A DNA stretch of 64,000 bases, from contig NC_080043.1 in the NCBI RefSeq assembly GCF_012489685.1, positions 61,869,920-61,933,919 of the forward strand, read 5' to 3'. The translations under genes and the position numbers were made by a program. Of the stretch, positions 34,163 through 44,057 are shown piece after piece (the stretch's first letter is position 1; the number at the start of each line of letters is the position of its first letter). Source of the stretch: Lotus japonicus. Taxonomy: Eukaryota; Streptophyta; Magnoliopsida; Fabales; Fabaceae. The notes beneath the pieces are model-generated. The model was given only the letters and a program-made list of their open reading frames with translations. It made no database searches and had not been told where the DNA came from.

Positions 34163-35396
34163 GGTGATGAGCTGGTGGCCGGTGGTGCGCCGTGCTCGTG
34201 CTGTGTGCTTGATGAGTGATGACGGCCAAATCTAGTGAGAGACTGAGAGTGAGAGAAAGAGGGTGAGGGCATGACCTAGTGAGAGACTCGTGAGATGAGA
34301 ATGAGTGAGTCTGTGAGTGTGTGAGAGAGGTGTCAATGGGTCTATGGGTGCAAATGAAAAATCTCAGGGGGTTCAAAAAAAAAACTATATAGGGGGTAAG
34401 TAGAGTTTTTTTCTTTTTTAGGGGGTTCATCTGAACCCCTCACTTAGCTGTAGATCCGCCCCTGATGACATTCGACGACGAATTCCCAAACTTCTTACAT
34501 TGCTCTATGGACTAAGCATTCATCTTTCCAATGACAACCTGAACAATAAATTAAACATGATTATCATCATGTTAAAGAACAATTATAGAAAAAAAGCTCA
34601 AACATTAGATAGAAAATGACTTAGTCATGGAAAGGTACCAAAGTGAAAATCCATAACATTCTAATGAAATTTTCAAACTTAAGAGATATATACTAATAGA
34701 TTCAAACTTACATTTGCAGACATATCCTTCATTCATTACTTTTTAAAGCCTGCTTGTGAATAACTCATCACCAAAATCGACAAAGACCTCTCACAAATGT
34801 TTTCATAAACTAAATGTAAATATTTACACGCTTTCAAGTTGTTGGAGAAGATCACTGCAACACTTCTTATTAGAATTGAAACTTATTCATTAATATTTGC
34901 AAACTTTAACTAAATTGGCTCACCATCTGTTCACCAAAATGCCAAGAAAAAAAGAGGATTGAAGAGAAAGAGGAAAAGTTTAGGAGAATAAATAAAAAAA
35001 GGTACACTTAGTTGTTCCTCCCTCGAGTTCCAAGAGTGAATTGAAATGATGAAGAAAAAAAATCCACTCATTTAACCGACTCGCTATATTACAAAGAATT
35101 GAAGAAGATAATGAAAATAAGAATGCGGAACAAATGGATTTTGGGGTTGGGATGACTTTACGTACGGTCTTCTGCAACCAACCAACATGCATCGGTACAC
35201 TTTAAAACTTAATACCACTGTAGTTAAAATTAGAATTACAATATAGTTATATTAAGAACCAACTTGAAGATCAATGATAAAAGAGAAAATTCTCTTTTCT
35301 AACGCAACCAATATAGGCACTCATAGATTAAATCAGGATAGAGAAGCAAGCATTAAAGGAAAATGAAACCTGTGGAAGGAAGGCAGAAGCATTCTA

Positions 35397-35453
35397 ATTT
35401 TCTCCATCAAACTCATCATTATCTGCACCAGAAAGTTGACTTAGCAAGTCCTA
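35397..35453 (-). pseudogene. Possible terminal exon, unknown gene
   Basis: After an acceptor-like ATTTGTAG, the minus strand reads DLLSQLSGADNDEFDGEN and then a stop. The acidic end and the acceptor suggest a last exon. I do not recognise the protein. Confidence 0.25.
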
Positions 35454-35961
35454 CAAATAAAAAAGATAGATATAAGTCCCAAAACTAATCAGCAATAAGG
35501 CCAGGGAAAATGCAGATATTTGAGTTTGAATTACAGCAGCAGTGTGAATGATATGAGTACTTATAAAATTTCATAAAGGCTCTAGAAAATCTAGCTCTAT
35601 TTGACTCTAAACAACATATAACTGAGTTAGCAAAGATCCTTCATAAAATAAAATTGTAAGCGATTCCAATTTCTAAGACTTCTAACTAATCCATTAATTT
35701 TTAACCAATCCCATTTATTTTAGAGATATGCTTGCTCAATAAACTTATGTTCAATAAACTACTGATCCCAACAAAACTAAGGTATACATGTACATATTCC
35801 ATTTCCTTTCCTCTGCTCACGGGCCTGCATCCTGTTCAGAATCATTGATTTTAATTAGATGCAGCACTTCTGAATAGCAGACTGGAGATTAGAGAAAAAT
35901 AATGAGGTTAGCTTACTTAACATTGATAAAATTAAATGTTATTGAATTGAAATCTTTGGAC

Positions 35962-36104
35962 CTTGACAGCAGAAACAATATTGAATGTCATCTCCAATAT
36001 ATTCTTTCCAGTTCCTTTGAATGGGATTTTGGAGCTCACAATGCTCACAATGCTCACAAAGACATCAATTCTCTCTCCCACTATCTGGTTGAGTTTGTAA
36101 CTAC
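35962..36104 (-). pseudogene. Fragment resembling DNA topoisomerase VI subunit B
   Basis: The minus strand reads YKLNQIVGERIDVFVSIVS, then SKIPFKGTGK. The VFVSIVS.KIPFKGTGKEYIGDDI stretch is, from memory, characteristic of plant TOP6B. Here IVS is duplicated by a small tandem repeat (GAGCATTGT twice). One frame then gives a garbled NILEM where the next frame gives EYIGDDI, so at least two indels have struck. About 45 residues remain and the rest of the gene is absent. It is a decayed or captured exon. The assignment rests on recall of the family, not on an alignment. Confidence 0.4.
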
Positions 36105-36279
36105 ACCAACTGAACCCTCATAAAATTAATATAAAACTGAAAAAGTACTTGTAACATGAGACATTGCAGCAAAAGAATGAACATTTACATATCAATAAAC
36201 ATAACAAAAAAAATTGCATACTAAATCTGCAATTAATTTATCAATAAACGTCACAATACCATCTTCATATGGATATTCT

Positions 36280-36365
36280 TCCATCACATTCTATCATGTT
36301 CAAGTTCTCCCATGGAATACCTTGAATGTCCTTCCTATTCGGACACCTTAGTAAGCTGCTTCAAT
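36280..36365 (-). pseudogene. Fragment resembling a WD40-protein exon
   Basis: The minus strand reads RKDIQGIPWENLNM. The motif KDIQGIPWE-LN occurs, from memory, near the N-terminus of a plant WD40-repeat family. A TTTGCAG acceptor-like site lies just upstream near 36380. Only about 25 residues are readable before a stop. A chance match cannot be excluded. Confidence 0.3.
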
Positions 36366-37217
36366 CATCAAAAACTGCAAAGAAAATCTGAAATTACTTC
36401 AGTGAAATAGATCCAATCATCCAAGGTTAGAACAAATTCATTACATTGATTCATGCAAGGTAAGGATTATATGTGAGGGGGGAAGTAAATGAATAAACAA
36501 CTTTTTCCATTGCTAATGATACTTCCATGTCCCATTAAGGAGAATCTCACACAATCAACATGAGACAACCATCATAAAATCACTTCTTTTATTCTTCCGG
36601 CTCTTTTTCATCATCATTGTGTTCATCTTCATCATCCTTCATCTTCTTTATCTTCCTCCTCCTCTTCTTCATCATCTTCACCACACCAATCCCAGAACTC
36701 CGTCACCTGTTTACACCGTAACCACTCCATCAACCCAATTTTAGATGAGAGACACGTCCCAGGTATCTTGAAAAAAATTAGAAGCAATAACAAATATGGG
36801 CAGCTAAACACCCTCAGATAACACCAGTTAAAACACCCACAAAGCTCACATATACCAGCACCCACCTGACATAAAGAAACAACAAGTATCACCAAAATTT
36901 TCCAACTATGCCCTCACCCTTTATGGGGGGTTCTAGTCTCCCTCAACTCCCTTTTACTTTTTCAATTTCAAAGTTGAGTTTTTTTCTTCTCAAATTCCCA
37001 TTTGGGTTTTTCTTCACTGGTTGTCATTTTCTTCTAAATTCTTGTCCTTTATACACGAAAAAAACACGCCTTTAAACCCTTAACAAAATTGGCGAGAACT
37101 CCTTTCCATCTCTGCACAAAGAAAAAAAAAATGAAAAAAAAAAATCATATTAACAGAGGGACCTTCAGAAAATGGTATTATTTCCAAGGTTATTCTGCAA
37201 AAATCGTACAATGCTGC

Positions 37218-38548
37218 TGTTGGTCAATTCGCAAGTGTACGAATACCTTCGGGTTTTAAAATATCGAACCACAGGGATTGTGAGTGAGAATTGCTGATTT
37301 AAGTCTAAAGTTTGCAAGTTCTTAAAGCAGTAAAATTCAGAAATTGGTTTTGGTTGATTGTGACAAAAGTTTTGCAAAAGAGCAATGATGAATAAGTTGT
37401 GAAAAGCAAATGATGGAAAATTGCCTTGGGTTTTTGATCATCTAATCCATTTTTGTCCACCTATCCTATGCATGTGATATCTTGATTTATCTCTTGTTGT
37501 TATAGCCTATGTACTTACTAGTTGATTCCTCACAAAAGTAATTCTCTCAAATTGAAAGATAAGCCCAATTCCTTGTGTACTTAAACATTCATAAGAGGTA
37601 TGATAGCATGGTTATTCAGGCCAACAAAACCCTACCCTCACTCTATGCCTAGAAGCAAGTATAGAAGGATCTATTCCAATTCATGTCCCTAAATCATAAC
37701 AAATTTCCATTTAATTATAATCTAGCCTATAGCAAAGGTGCACCAAAGCTAAACATGCAATAAGGAATTGAAATACAAGATTAAATCAAGAACTCATGCA
37801 TAGAGATAGGATTTAACAAACTAAAATTTCATAGAATCTCTTAACCCAAAGCAAAAAGTAAACTAGCCACTCATGGCTAGTGAATTCATGAAGAAAATGT
37901 AAATGAAACCTGAGAAAAAGTACAAGTTGGAAGCCTCCCTTGGCCCCAAAGTTCTCCTCAACTCTCAAACTTGATCAAAAATGAGTAAAATGTCCAAATG
38001 TATCAAAGAAATTGGCCTAAGCCTTATTTATAGGCAAAATGAACGAAACTGGGCGCTCAGGCGCCAATTCAGAGCGCCTGAGCGCCAATTGCATGTTGAA
38101 AAAACATGCCTCTGACCCTATTGGCGCCTAGGCGCCCATTCCCAGCGCCTAGGCGCTTAAGCTCGCCTGAAAATGACTTTTTGGCTTCTGAAACTCCTCT
38201 TTTCAATCCTCTTTAAGTTCTTCATCAATTCCATGCTTCTTGGCCTTCTTCTCCTTCAGTTTCTGCTCTCCAAACCTAACCAACAAGTCAAGGAAGATTC
38301 TAGAAGCTCCAAGAGCTCATTAGCACAAGAGGTCCTTCATAAAACACAACAAAACCATGTAAGTCCTAAACTTTACTTAAAATGCAAGAAAACTACCTAT
38401 AAAACTACTAAATTACCAAAACAAAATAAAGACTAAAGAAAAGAATAAAAATGCATGAGAATGCATGAAACACTACATGAGATTCAACAAAAAGACTCAA
38501 AACAACCAAAGAAATGACCATAAAAACACTACTAAAACAGGGTCATCA
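37218..38548. mobile_element. Solo LTR D (1,331 bp)
   Basis: It begins TGTTGGTCAATTCGCAAG and ends GGGTCATCA, with the target duplication GCTGC at 37213-37217 and 38549-38553. It contains no coding region. Removing it rejoins an older local tandem repeat (AAAATCGTACAATGCTGCAG appears on both sides). Near 38046-38170 it contains a GC-rich block of GGCGCC and GCGCC palindromes in an otherwise AT-rich LTR. The lineage is uncertain. Confidence 0.85.
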
Positions 38549-38679
38549 GCTGCAGTATATAAGATACACAAAAAATCGTACAATGCTGCAGTACAATCGA
38601 TTTTGCTAGCGGTAGTTATCATATCAATCAAATATATATATGTAAGAGTGAAATCGATTTACCTGCACTAAATCGAGAT

Positions 38680-39206
38680 AAAGGAACGTCTTCAAATTTT
38701 CTTTCTCAATCTCAAATTGCTTAAAAACATCACGTGCTGCAGTTGTGCGTGAGGGAGTACCAAATATTGGTTGCAAAAAATTTACAAACTTCTTGAAAGC
38801 TGGATGCTCCACGTGCCGAAAAAGGGATCTCCATGGCCACAAAATACCTCAATAGCTCTTCTTGGCCTTTCTCTTGGTCAAACCTGACAAATGAAGGGGA
38901 AACATTCACTGTTGAGGTTGAAGAAGCTGATTTTTGCCTTTTATAAACTTCTCTATCTGGATGCATCTTGCATCTCCCCGTATGAGAGTGCATTGAACTC
39001 GTCCCATTATCACGCTTGATCAAGGTGTCGCAATAGTTGCACTTAGCTTTCTTTACCAGACCAAGATGACGTGTGAAGTGGTCCCAAACATCTGAACAAT
39101 TTTTACGAGGACGTGAGTCAGAGAGTAACATACTTTCGTTGTTAGAAACAGTGACGGGAGGAGTAGACGTGGTTGTCTCAAATTCTGCAGCATCTTGGTC
39201 ATTCAT
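38680..39206 (-). pseudogene. hAT transposase N-terminal fragment with BED zinc finger
   Basis: The frame from 39206 starts MNDQDAAEFETT. It contains a BED-type zinc finger: WDHFTRHLG, then C-x2-C (CNYC) and H-x-H-TGRC near residues 40-80. This domain binds transposon ends in hAT/RICESLEEPER proteins. Near 38820 the frame changes: the reading HVEHPAFKKFVNFLQPIF continues in the next frame to about 38680. A donor-like GCAG|GTAAAT follows. The catalytic and dimerisation regions are missing, so this is a truncated, frameshifted remnant. Confidence 0.7.
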
Positions 39207-39327
39207 TGTGTTTTGAATTGGAAATTGAGATTAAAGCCAGTATTTGAAGAAAAATAAAATTGCAAAAAAACATGCAATCCTTGAGAGATTAAAAGAAGGA
39301 AAAAGATAAATGCACCTCGGCCTGGAT

Positions 39328-40575
39328 GCATGAAAGTGCAGTGTGTCTTTAAAAATGCCTTCAATTTCCAATTCCTTTTAAATCTCAATCAGTTCCCCAT
39401 GGGTGAACGTCGCTCGCCCAGTCCACAAGACACCGAGCTGGAAGCGCTTTAAAGCGTAGTGTCTTTGTCGCCTCATCACCACCCAAAAAACTCCTCCGAC
39501 AGATCGCCTTTTGCCGCTCGTCACTTGGTACTGCGTCCCTCAATTGGCATTTTCGACCAACGCGCAAGGACTATTCCCAAGTATAATGCCACAATAGCTT
39601 CTCCGCCCAGGGAATTTCTCATTTGCTCGCCAAATTTCTCTTACTAGCCTCGCCTTTGCACACACACGTTCTCAGCTTCCAACAACTATGAAACTGCCAT
39701 ACAGCTATCCCAACCCTTACTGACCAAAACGCCAGGCACCTTACCCAAAACGTCACATCTAAAATCGAAACGTCAAATCCCCATCAATCATTTCCTTTAA
39801 TGCGTCGCGTCTTCCCGAGGTAATCATGATTAAGCGTCGCCTCAATTTCCCTCACTTTTCGAACAATGAGCGCGTCCAAGCGACGTGCCCCATACCAAAG
39901 GTTTTTTACTCGGTCTATAAAAACCCCTCCAAGATTTCATTTACCACTTTCGATTGCCAAATTCCTTGCTCCTCCTCTCTGTTCTCTCAAGTCTCTGATC
40001 ATCCACTGTACCGGCGCACCCTATCCTACAAGCTTTCCTTCTTTTCAACCTCCAAACACCGTCCCTTCTGGTGAGTTCCTCTTTTCCCACTCTAATAGCT
40101 TTGTTCTTTAATTTATATTCCAGTCCTTCTCTTTCCCTTCTTTCTATTTCTCTGTCTTGTTACCCGCTTACCATGGTTGCAAATGATGAACGAAAAACTT
40201 CTGACACGACGTCCAAAACGCCAGAACAAAACCCTATTGTTTCCTTCAGTAGCGCGGTCAACCAACCCTTGTCGCAATCCCAAATAAAAGCCTTCCGGCT
40301 TAAAACCCTTGACACCCTTGCCTACTCCGGTCCAGCCCGTCCTTCTAGCGAAGGCGATCGACCAACCCTCCGTTTATGCCACCACATCCCACGTAAGGGA
40401 TCCCTTCGAAAAGGTCAGAGGATTATGTTACGAGGATTGTTACAACCTGAAGCTGTGCGCCGTAGGCTACAATGCAGACGACCGCCCTTGGAACTGCCGA
40501 ATGTGCAACAACCCAACCACCCATTACTTCTTCATTTATGACTTCATGATGACTCATTTTAAAAGTATAATTTAA
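39328..40575 (+). pseudogene. Fragment of another Gypsy2-family element with the start of an antisense-type gene
   Basis: 39328-39460 contains two stretches similar to the Gypsy2 internal/3'LTR junction (53262-53325), including GTGTCTTTAAAAATGCC and CTCGCCCAGTCCACAAGACA. A TATA box (TATAAAAA, 39916-39923), a pyrimidine-rich leader and a Met at 40173 follow. The frame MVANDERKTSDTT... shifts near 40305 into the frame ending 40575 (DRPWNCRMCNNPTTHYFFIYDF). That end resembles plant transposon-associated proteins of unknown function. Relative to the parent element (minus strand) this gene is antisense, as in Gypsy1. Everything downstream is lost. Confidence 0.45.
39916..39923 (+). promoter_or_regulatory. 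TATA box of the truncated antisense-type gene
   Basis: TATAAAAA in a GGTCTATAAAAACCCC context, about 250 bp before the Met at 40173, followed by a C- and T-rich leader typical of plant 5' untranslated regions. Confidence 0.5.
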
Positions 40576-40818
40576 TTAGTGAATTTATATAGCTCACTGA
40601 AAAGGTTAGGCTACTCCTCTTTATTCCATCAAGGTGTCATATCCATTTAGTTTTCTTTTTATAAATTGACGTTTTCTACAAATATTTAGTTTTTTACATT
40701 CAGGATGACAGAGTGAGGAGCAGAGGTTTGGTGGATTTACAAAATATGGTAATATATCATATAGATTAGCTTCAAAATTCAATATAAATGTTAAAATCTT
40801 ATATTCACGGTATGGTTT

Positions 40819-40866
40819 TCGTTCCGGTAATGAACACTCAAAGAAGGAGTATACCCCAAACCCTAG
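40819..40866 (-). repeat. Gypsy2 3' LTR, outer part
   Basis: The stretch CGGTAATGAAC...AAAGAAGGAGTATACCCC, ending CCTAG, matches the right LTR at 59802-59845. Copia2 is inserted directly after it. Confidence 0.7.
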
Positions 40867-42077
40867 TGTTAGATCAAGTTTTGATCGAGTAGTACAACTC
40901 TATGTTTTGATGATTACAAGTTAACATTTGAGTATGAACAATTATGGTACTCTAACGTGTTTTTCTGAGTGTGCTATTTACAGGCTCTGACCTCAATTCA
41001 ATCTCACACAAATCAGAAGCACTGTGCATAAAGAGTGACCCAAGCAACGCTTTCGCAACATCTATGTTCACTCTGAACAGTAGAAATGCTTCAGAAGATC
41101 TGAAGTTATACAAGCTCTGATATGGACTCAGTCACTTGAAGTTATGAAGATCCAGAAGTTCTGACAACCAAGAAACTCTGAAGGTTCAGATGTTCTGATG
41201 GTGTAGAAGACTCTGAAGATCCAGAAGCTGAATAGTGAAAACTCTGATGTCCAGAAGCAAGAAACTCTGAAGACCATGTACTTCCCTCTGATTTCAGAAT
41301 CAGAAGATACAACAGTCAGAGGATCTGTGCTTTCCCCCTCTGACTCTGATCAACCGGCTTCACAAGTTCCAACATGAAGCATTCCCCTGATCAGAAGTCT
41401 CCTAGGTTTAAAGGTCAAGTCACTATCCAAGTACAAAAGCAAATGTACTATCCTGACGACCTACCTAACATTCTCAGCCACAGCAGAAGCTGGAATTTCC
41501 AGAACTGTCCTCCAACGGTAGCATTTCCATGCAACGATTCAAACCCTAAACCTTGGAGTATAAATAGAGGCTGAAGTTTGAAAGATGCGGTTGGAAGAAT
41601 TACACACGCGCAAGCTATATTCAAAAACCTTCTAAGCATTCTTTCATCTGAATTCATTGTGTTTACCATTAGCTTTTCAGAAGCAAATCCTTTGTAAACA
41701 TTCTTTCTTAAACAATTTGTTTAGTTACCTTTAGGAGATCAAGGTCGATCGGATCCTAGAGAAGACTAAGAGAGTGAATCTTAGTGTGAGCTAAGTCAGT
41801 GTAATTGTTAGCCACTTGTAGGTTTCAAGTGCAGTTGTAACACTTTACCTGATTAGTGGATTGCCTTCATTCTAAGAAGGAAGAAATCACCTTAACGGGT
41901 GGACTGGATTAGCTTGAGGGATTTATCAAGTGAACCAGGATAAAAATCCTTTTGTGCTTTTCTATCTCTTATCTTTAGCACTTAGTTCTCGAAAGATTTG
42001 TTAAAATCTCTAAGGTGGAAGTTTTATCTTGAAAACGTTATTCAAACCCCCCCTTTCTACCGTTTATCATACCTTCA
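40867..42077 (+). repeat. Copia2 5' LTR
   Basis: A 1,211-bp LTR, TGTTAGATC...CATACCTTCA. The TATA box TATAAATA lies at 41559-41566. It is very rich in CAGAAG, CTCTGA and TCAGAG words. Confidence 0.95.
41559..41566 (+). promoter_or_regulatory. TATA box of Copia2 5' LTR
   Basis: TATAAATA in a GGAGTATAAATAGAGGC context; the same motif lies at 52444-52451 in the 3' LTR. Copia1 has TATATAAAG at the equivalent place. Confidence 0.7.
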
Positions 42078-42079
42078 AT

Positions 42080-42091
42080 TGGTATCAGAGC
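42080..42091 (+). other. Copia2 primer-binding site
   Basis: TGGTATCAGAGC, complementary to the 3' end of initiator Met-tRNA, two bases after the LTR. Confidence 0.9.
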
Positions 42092-42149
42092 GCAAGTTCT
42101 GATTACCACACCTAACAGTGTTCAGTGATCCGGGCCGGTGTGAAAAACA

Positions 42150-44057
42150 ATGGCTACCACCAGTGAAACTCAAAGAGATGGTTACAATGCAAAGCCTCCC
42201 ATGTTCGACGGTCAAAGGTTCGAATATTGGAAAGATAGACTTGAAAGTTTCTTTCTGGGTTTTGATGCAGATCTCTGGGATATTATTGTGGATGGCTATG
42301 AGCGTCCAACTGATGAAGAAGGAAAGAAGATCCCAAGGTCAGAGATGACTGCAGATCAAAAGAAGCTTTACTCACAACATCACAAAGCTAGAGCAATTCT
42401 TCTAAGTGCTATCTCTTATGAAGAGTACCAGAAGATTACAGATCGTGAGTATGCAAAGAGCATTTTTGAATCCCTGAAGATGTCTCATGAAGGAAACAAG
42501 AAAGTCAAAGAATCAAAGGCATTGTCCTTGATCCAAAAGTATGAATCCTTCGTCATGGAGCCAAACGAGTCCATTGAAGAAATGTTTTCCAGATTTCAGT
42601 TGCTTGTAGCTGGAATACGACCTCTCAACAAGAGCTACACAATGAAAGATCATGTCATAAGGGTCATCAGAAGTCTTCCTGAAAGCTGGATGCCCTTGGT
42701 GACTTCAACAGAGCTCACAAGAGATGTTGAGCGTATGAGTTTAGAAGAACTCATCAGCATACTGAAGTGCCATGAGCTGAAGCGCTCAGAGATGCAAGAT
42801 CTGAGGAAGAAGTCAATAGCCTTAAAATCAAAATCTGAGAAGGCTAAAGCAGAGAAGCCAAAAGCTCTTCAAGCTGAAGCAGAAGAATCTGAAGAAGCAT
42901 CAGAAGAGTCTGATGAAGATGAGCTGACTCTGATCTCTAAAAGACTCAACCGTATCTGGAAGCATAGGCAGAGCAAGTACAAAGGCTCTGGAAAGGCCAA
43001 AGGAAAGTCTAAATCCTCAGGTCAGAAGAAGTCCTCAATTAAGGAAGTCGCATGCTTTGAGTGCAAGGAATCAGGGCACTACAAAAGTGACTGTCCAAAA
43101 TTAAAGAAGGACAAGAGGCCAAAGAAGCACTTCAAGACTAAGAAAAGTCTGATGGTGACTTTTGATGAATCAGAGTCAGAGGATGTTGACTCTGATGGTG
43201 AAGTCCAAGGACTCATGGCCATTGTCAAAGACAGAGGAGCAGAGTCAAAGGAAGCTGTTGACTCTGACTCGGAATCAGAAGGAGACCCTAATTCAGACGA
43301 TGAAAATGAGGTATTCGCTTCTTTCTCAACCTCTGAACTGAAACATGCTTTGTCTGATATTATGGATAAGTATAATTCTTTATTTTCTAAGCATAAGAAG
43401 CTGAAAAAGAACTTACCTGCTGTCTCTAAAACTCCTTCTGAACATGAGAAAATCATTTCTGATTTGAAAAATGATAACCATGCTTTAGTGAACTCTAACT
43501 CTGTGCTTAAGAAACAAATTGCTAAGTTAGAAGAAGTTATTGCCTGTGATGCCTCTGATAGTAAGCATGAATCTAAGTATGAAAAATCTTTTCAAAGATT
43601 CCTGGCAAAAAGCGTAGATAGAAGCTTGATGGCTTCATTGATCTATGGCGTGAGCAGAAATGAAATTCATGGCATTGGCTATTCTAAATCTATTAGAAAT
43701 GAGCCTTCTATGCCTAAAGCTAAATCCTTATATGAATGCTTAGTTCCCTCTAGTACCATATTGCCTGATCCTTTACCTGCTGAAGTTGCTAAACCTCCTC
43801 TTAAAAAGGGATCTTTCTCCATGTCTAAATATCATGCAAAAATTCCTTTACATTATCATGTTGAGAAACCCAAGGTGATCAGAACCTCTGGGGTAACTAA
43901 CAAGAGAGGACCCAGAAAGTGCGTACCTAAGGATAAGATTATCTATGTTGCAGATATCCTTGATAGCTCCACTGAAACACCATTCATGGTATCTGGACAG
44001 TGGATGCTCGCGTCACGTGACGGGAGAAAGGCGTATGTTCCAAGAGCTAAAACTTAA
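42150..44057 (+). CDS. gag: Copia2 gag
   Basis: A 635-residue intact frame closely matching Copia1 gag. It has the UBN2-type gag domain (about residues 20-230), a CCHC knuckle ([14 protein letters not shown]) near residue 302, a Ser/Asp/Glu-rich stretch and a coiled coil near 435-475. The end overlaps pol by 113 nt in a different frame. In the pol frame a TAA lies upstream near 43898, so any frame change must fall between there and the protease motif near 43990. Confidence 0.93.
   Translation: MATTSETQRDGYNAKPPMFDGQRFEYWKDRLESFFLGFDADLWDIIVDGYERPTDEEGKKIPRSEMTADQKKLYSQHHKARAILLSAISYEEYQKITDREYAKSIFESLKMSHEGNKKVKESKALSLIQKYESFVMEPNESIEEMFSRFQLLVAGIRPLNKSYTMKDHVIRVIRSLPESWMPLVTSTELTRDVERMSLEELISILKCHELKRSEMQDLRKKSIALKSKSEKAKAEKPKALQAEAEESEEASEESDEDELTLISKRLNRIWKHRQSKYKGSGKAKGKSKSSGQKKSSIKEVACFECKESGHYKSDCPKLKKDKRPKKHFKTKKSLMVTFDESESEDVDSDGEVQGLMAIVKDRGAESKEAVDSDSESEGDPNSDDENEVFASFSTSELKHALSDIMDKYNSLFSKHKKLKKNLPAVSKTPSEHEKIISDLKNDNHALVNSNSVLKKQIAKLEEVIACDASDSKHESKYEKSFQRFLAKSVDRSLMASLIYGVSRNEIHGIGYSKSIRNEPSMPKAKSLYECLVPSSTILPDPLPAEVAKPPLKKGSFSMSKYHAKIPLHYHVEKPKVIRTSGVTNKRGPRKCVPKDKIIYVADILDSSTETPFMVSGQWMLASRDGRKAYVPRAKT

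Larger units (their letters stand above)
32583..34472. mobile_element. Probable non-autonomous hAT-like element with inner LINE insertions
   Basis: The left end reads CAGTGGCGGATCCAG. The right end, read on the minus strand, is CAGGGGCGGATCTAC. Thirteen bases form a near-perfect terminal inverted repeat, and both ends continue with a GGGGTTCA-like motif. CAGKGGCGGA ends are typical of Tip100-type hAT elements. The flanking octamers do not match (GTGTTGTG against ATGACATT), so no target duplication supports the boundaries. There is no transposase. The inside is filled by LINE fragments (32755-33646) and a GC-rich stretch with five GGCGT repeats near 34138-34162. Confidence 0.45.
34473..37212. 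other. AT-rich intergenic sequence with small minus-strand gene fragments
   Basis: Mostly non-coding. On the minus strand there are short protein-like islands with splice-site neighbours: 35453-35397, 36104-35962 and 36365-36280 (described separately), and a poly-Glu frame at 36895-36632 (EFWDWCGEDDEEEEE). All face the same way. The 36900-37140 segment is T-rich and resembles an untranslated leader or promoter on the + strand. No complete gene can be assembled. Confidence 0.45.

Noticed and set aside
34011..34430. 139-codon minus-strand frame in the hAT-like element
   Set aside because: Ser/His/Thr/Pro-rich low complexity from GTGAGT and GGCGT repeats, with no homology recognised.
36632..36895. 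Poly-Glu minus-strand frame as a real host gene
   Set aside because: Only the last 30 residues look protein-like; there is no start context and no supporting exons, so it is only mentioned within the intergenic entry.
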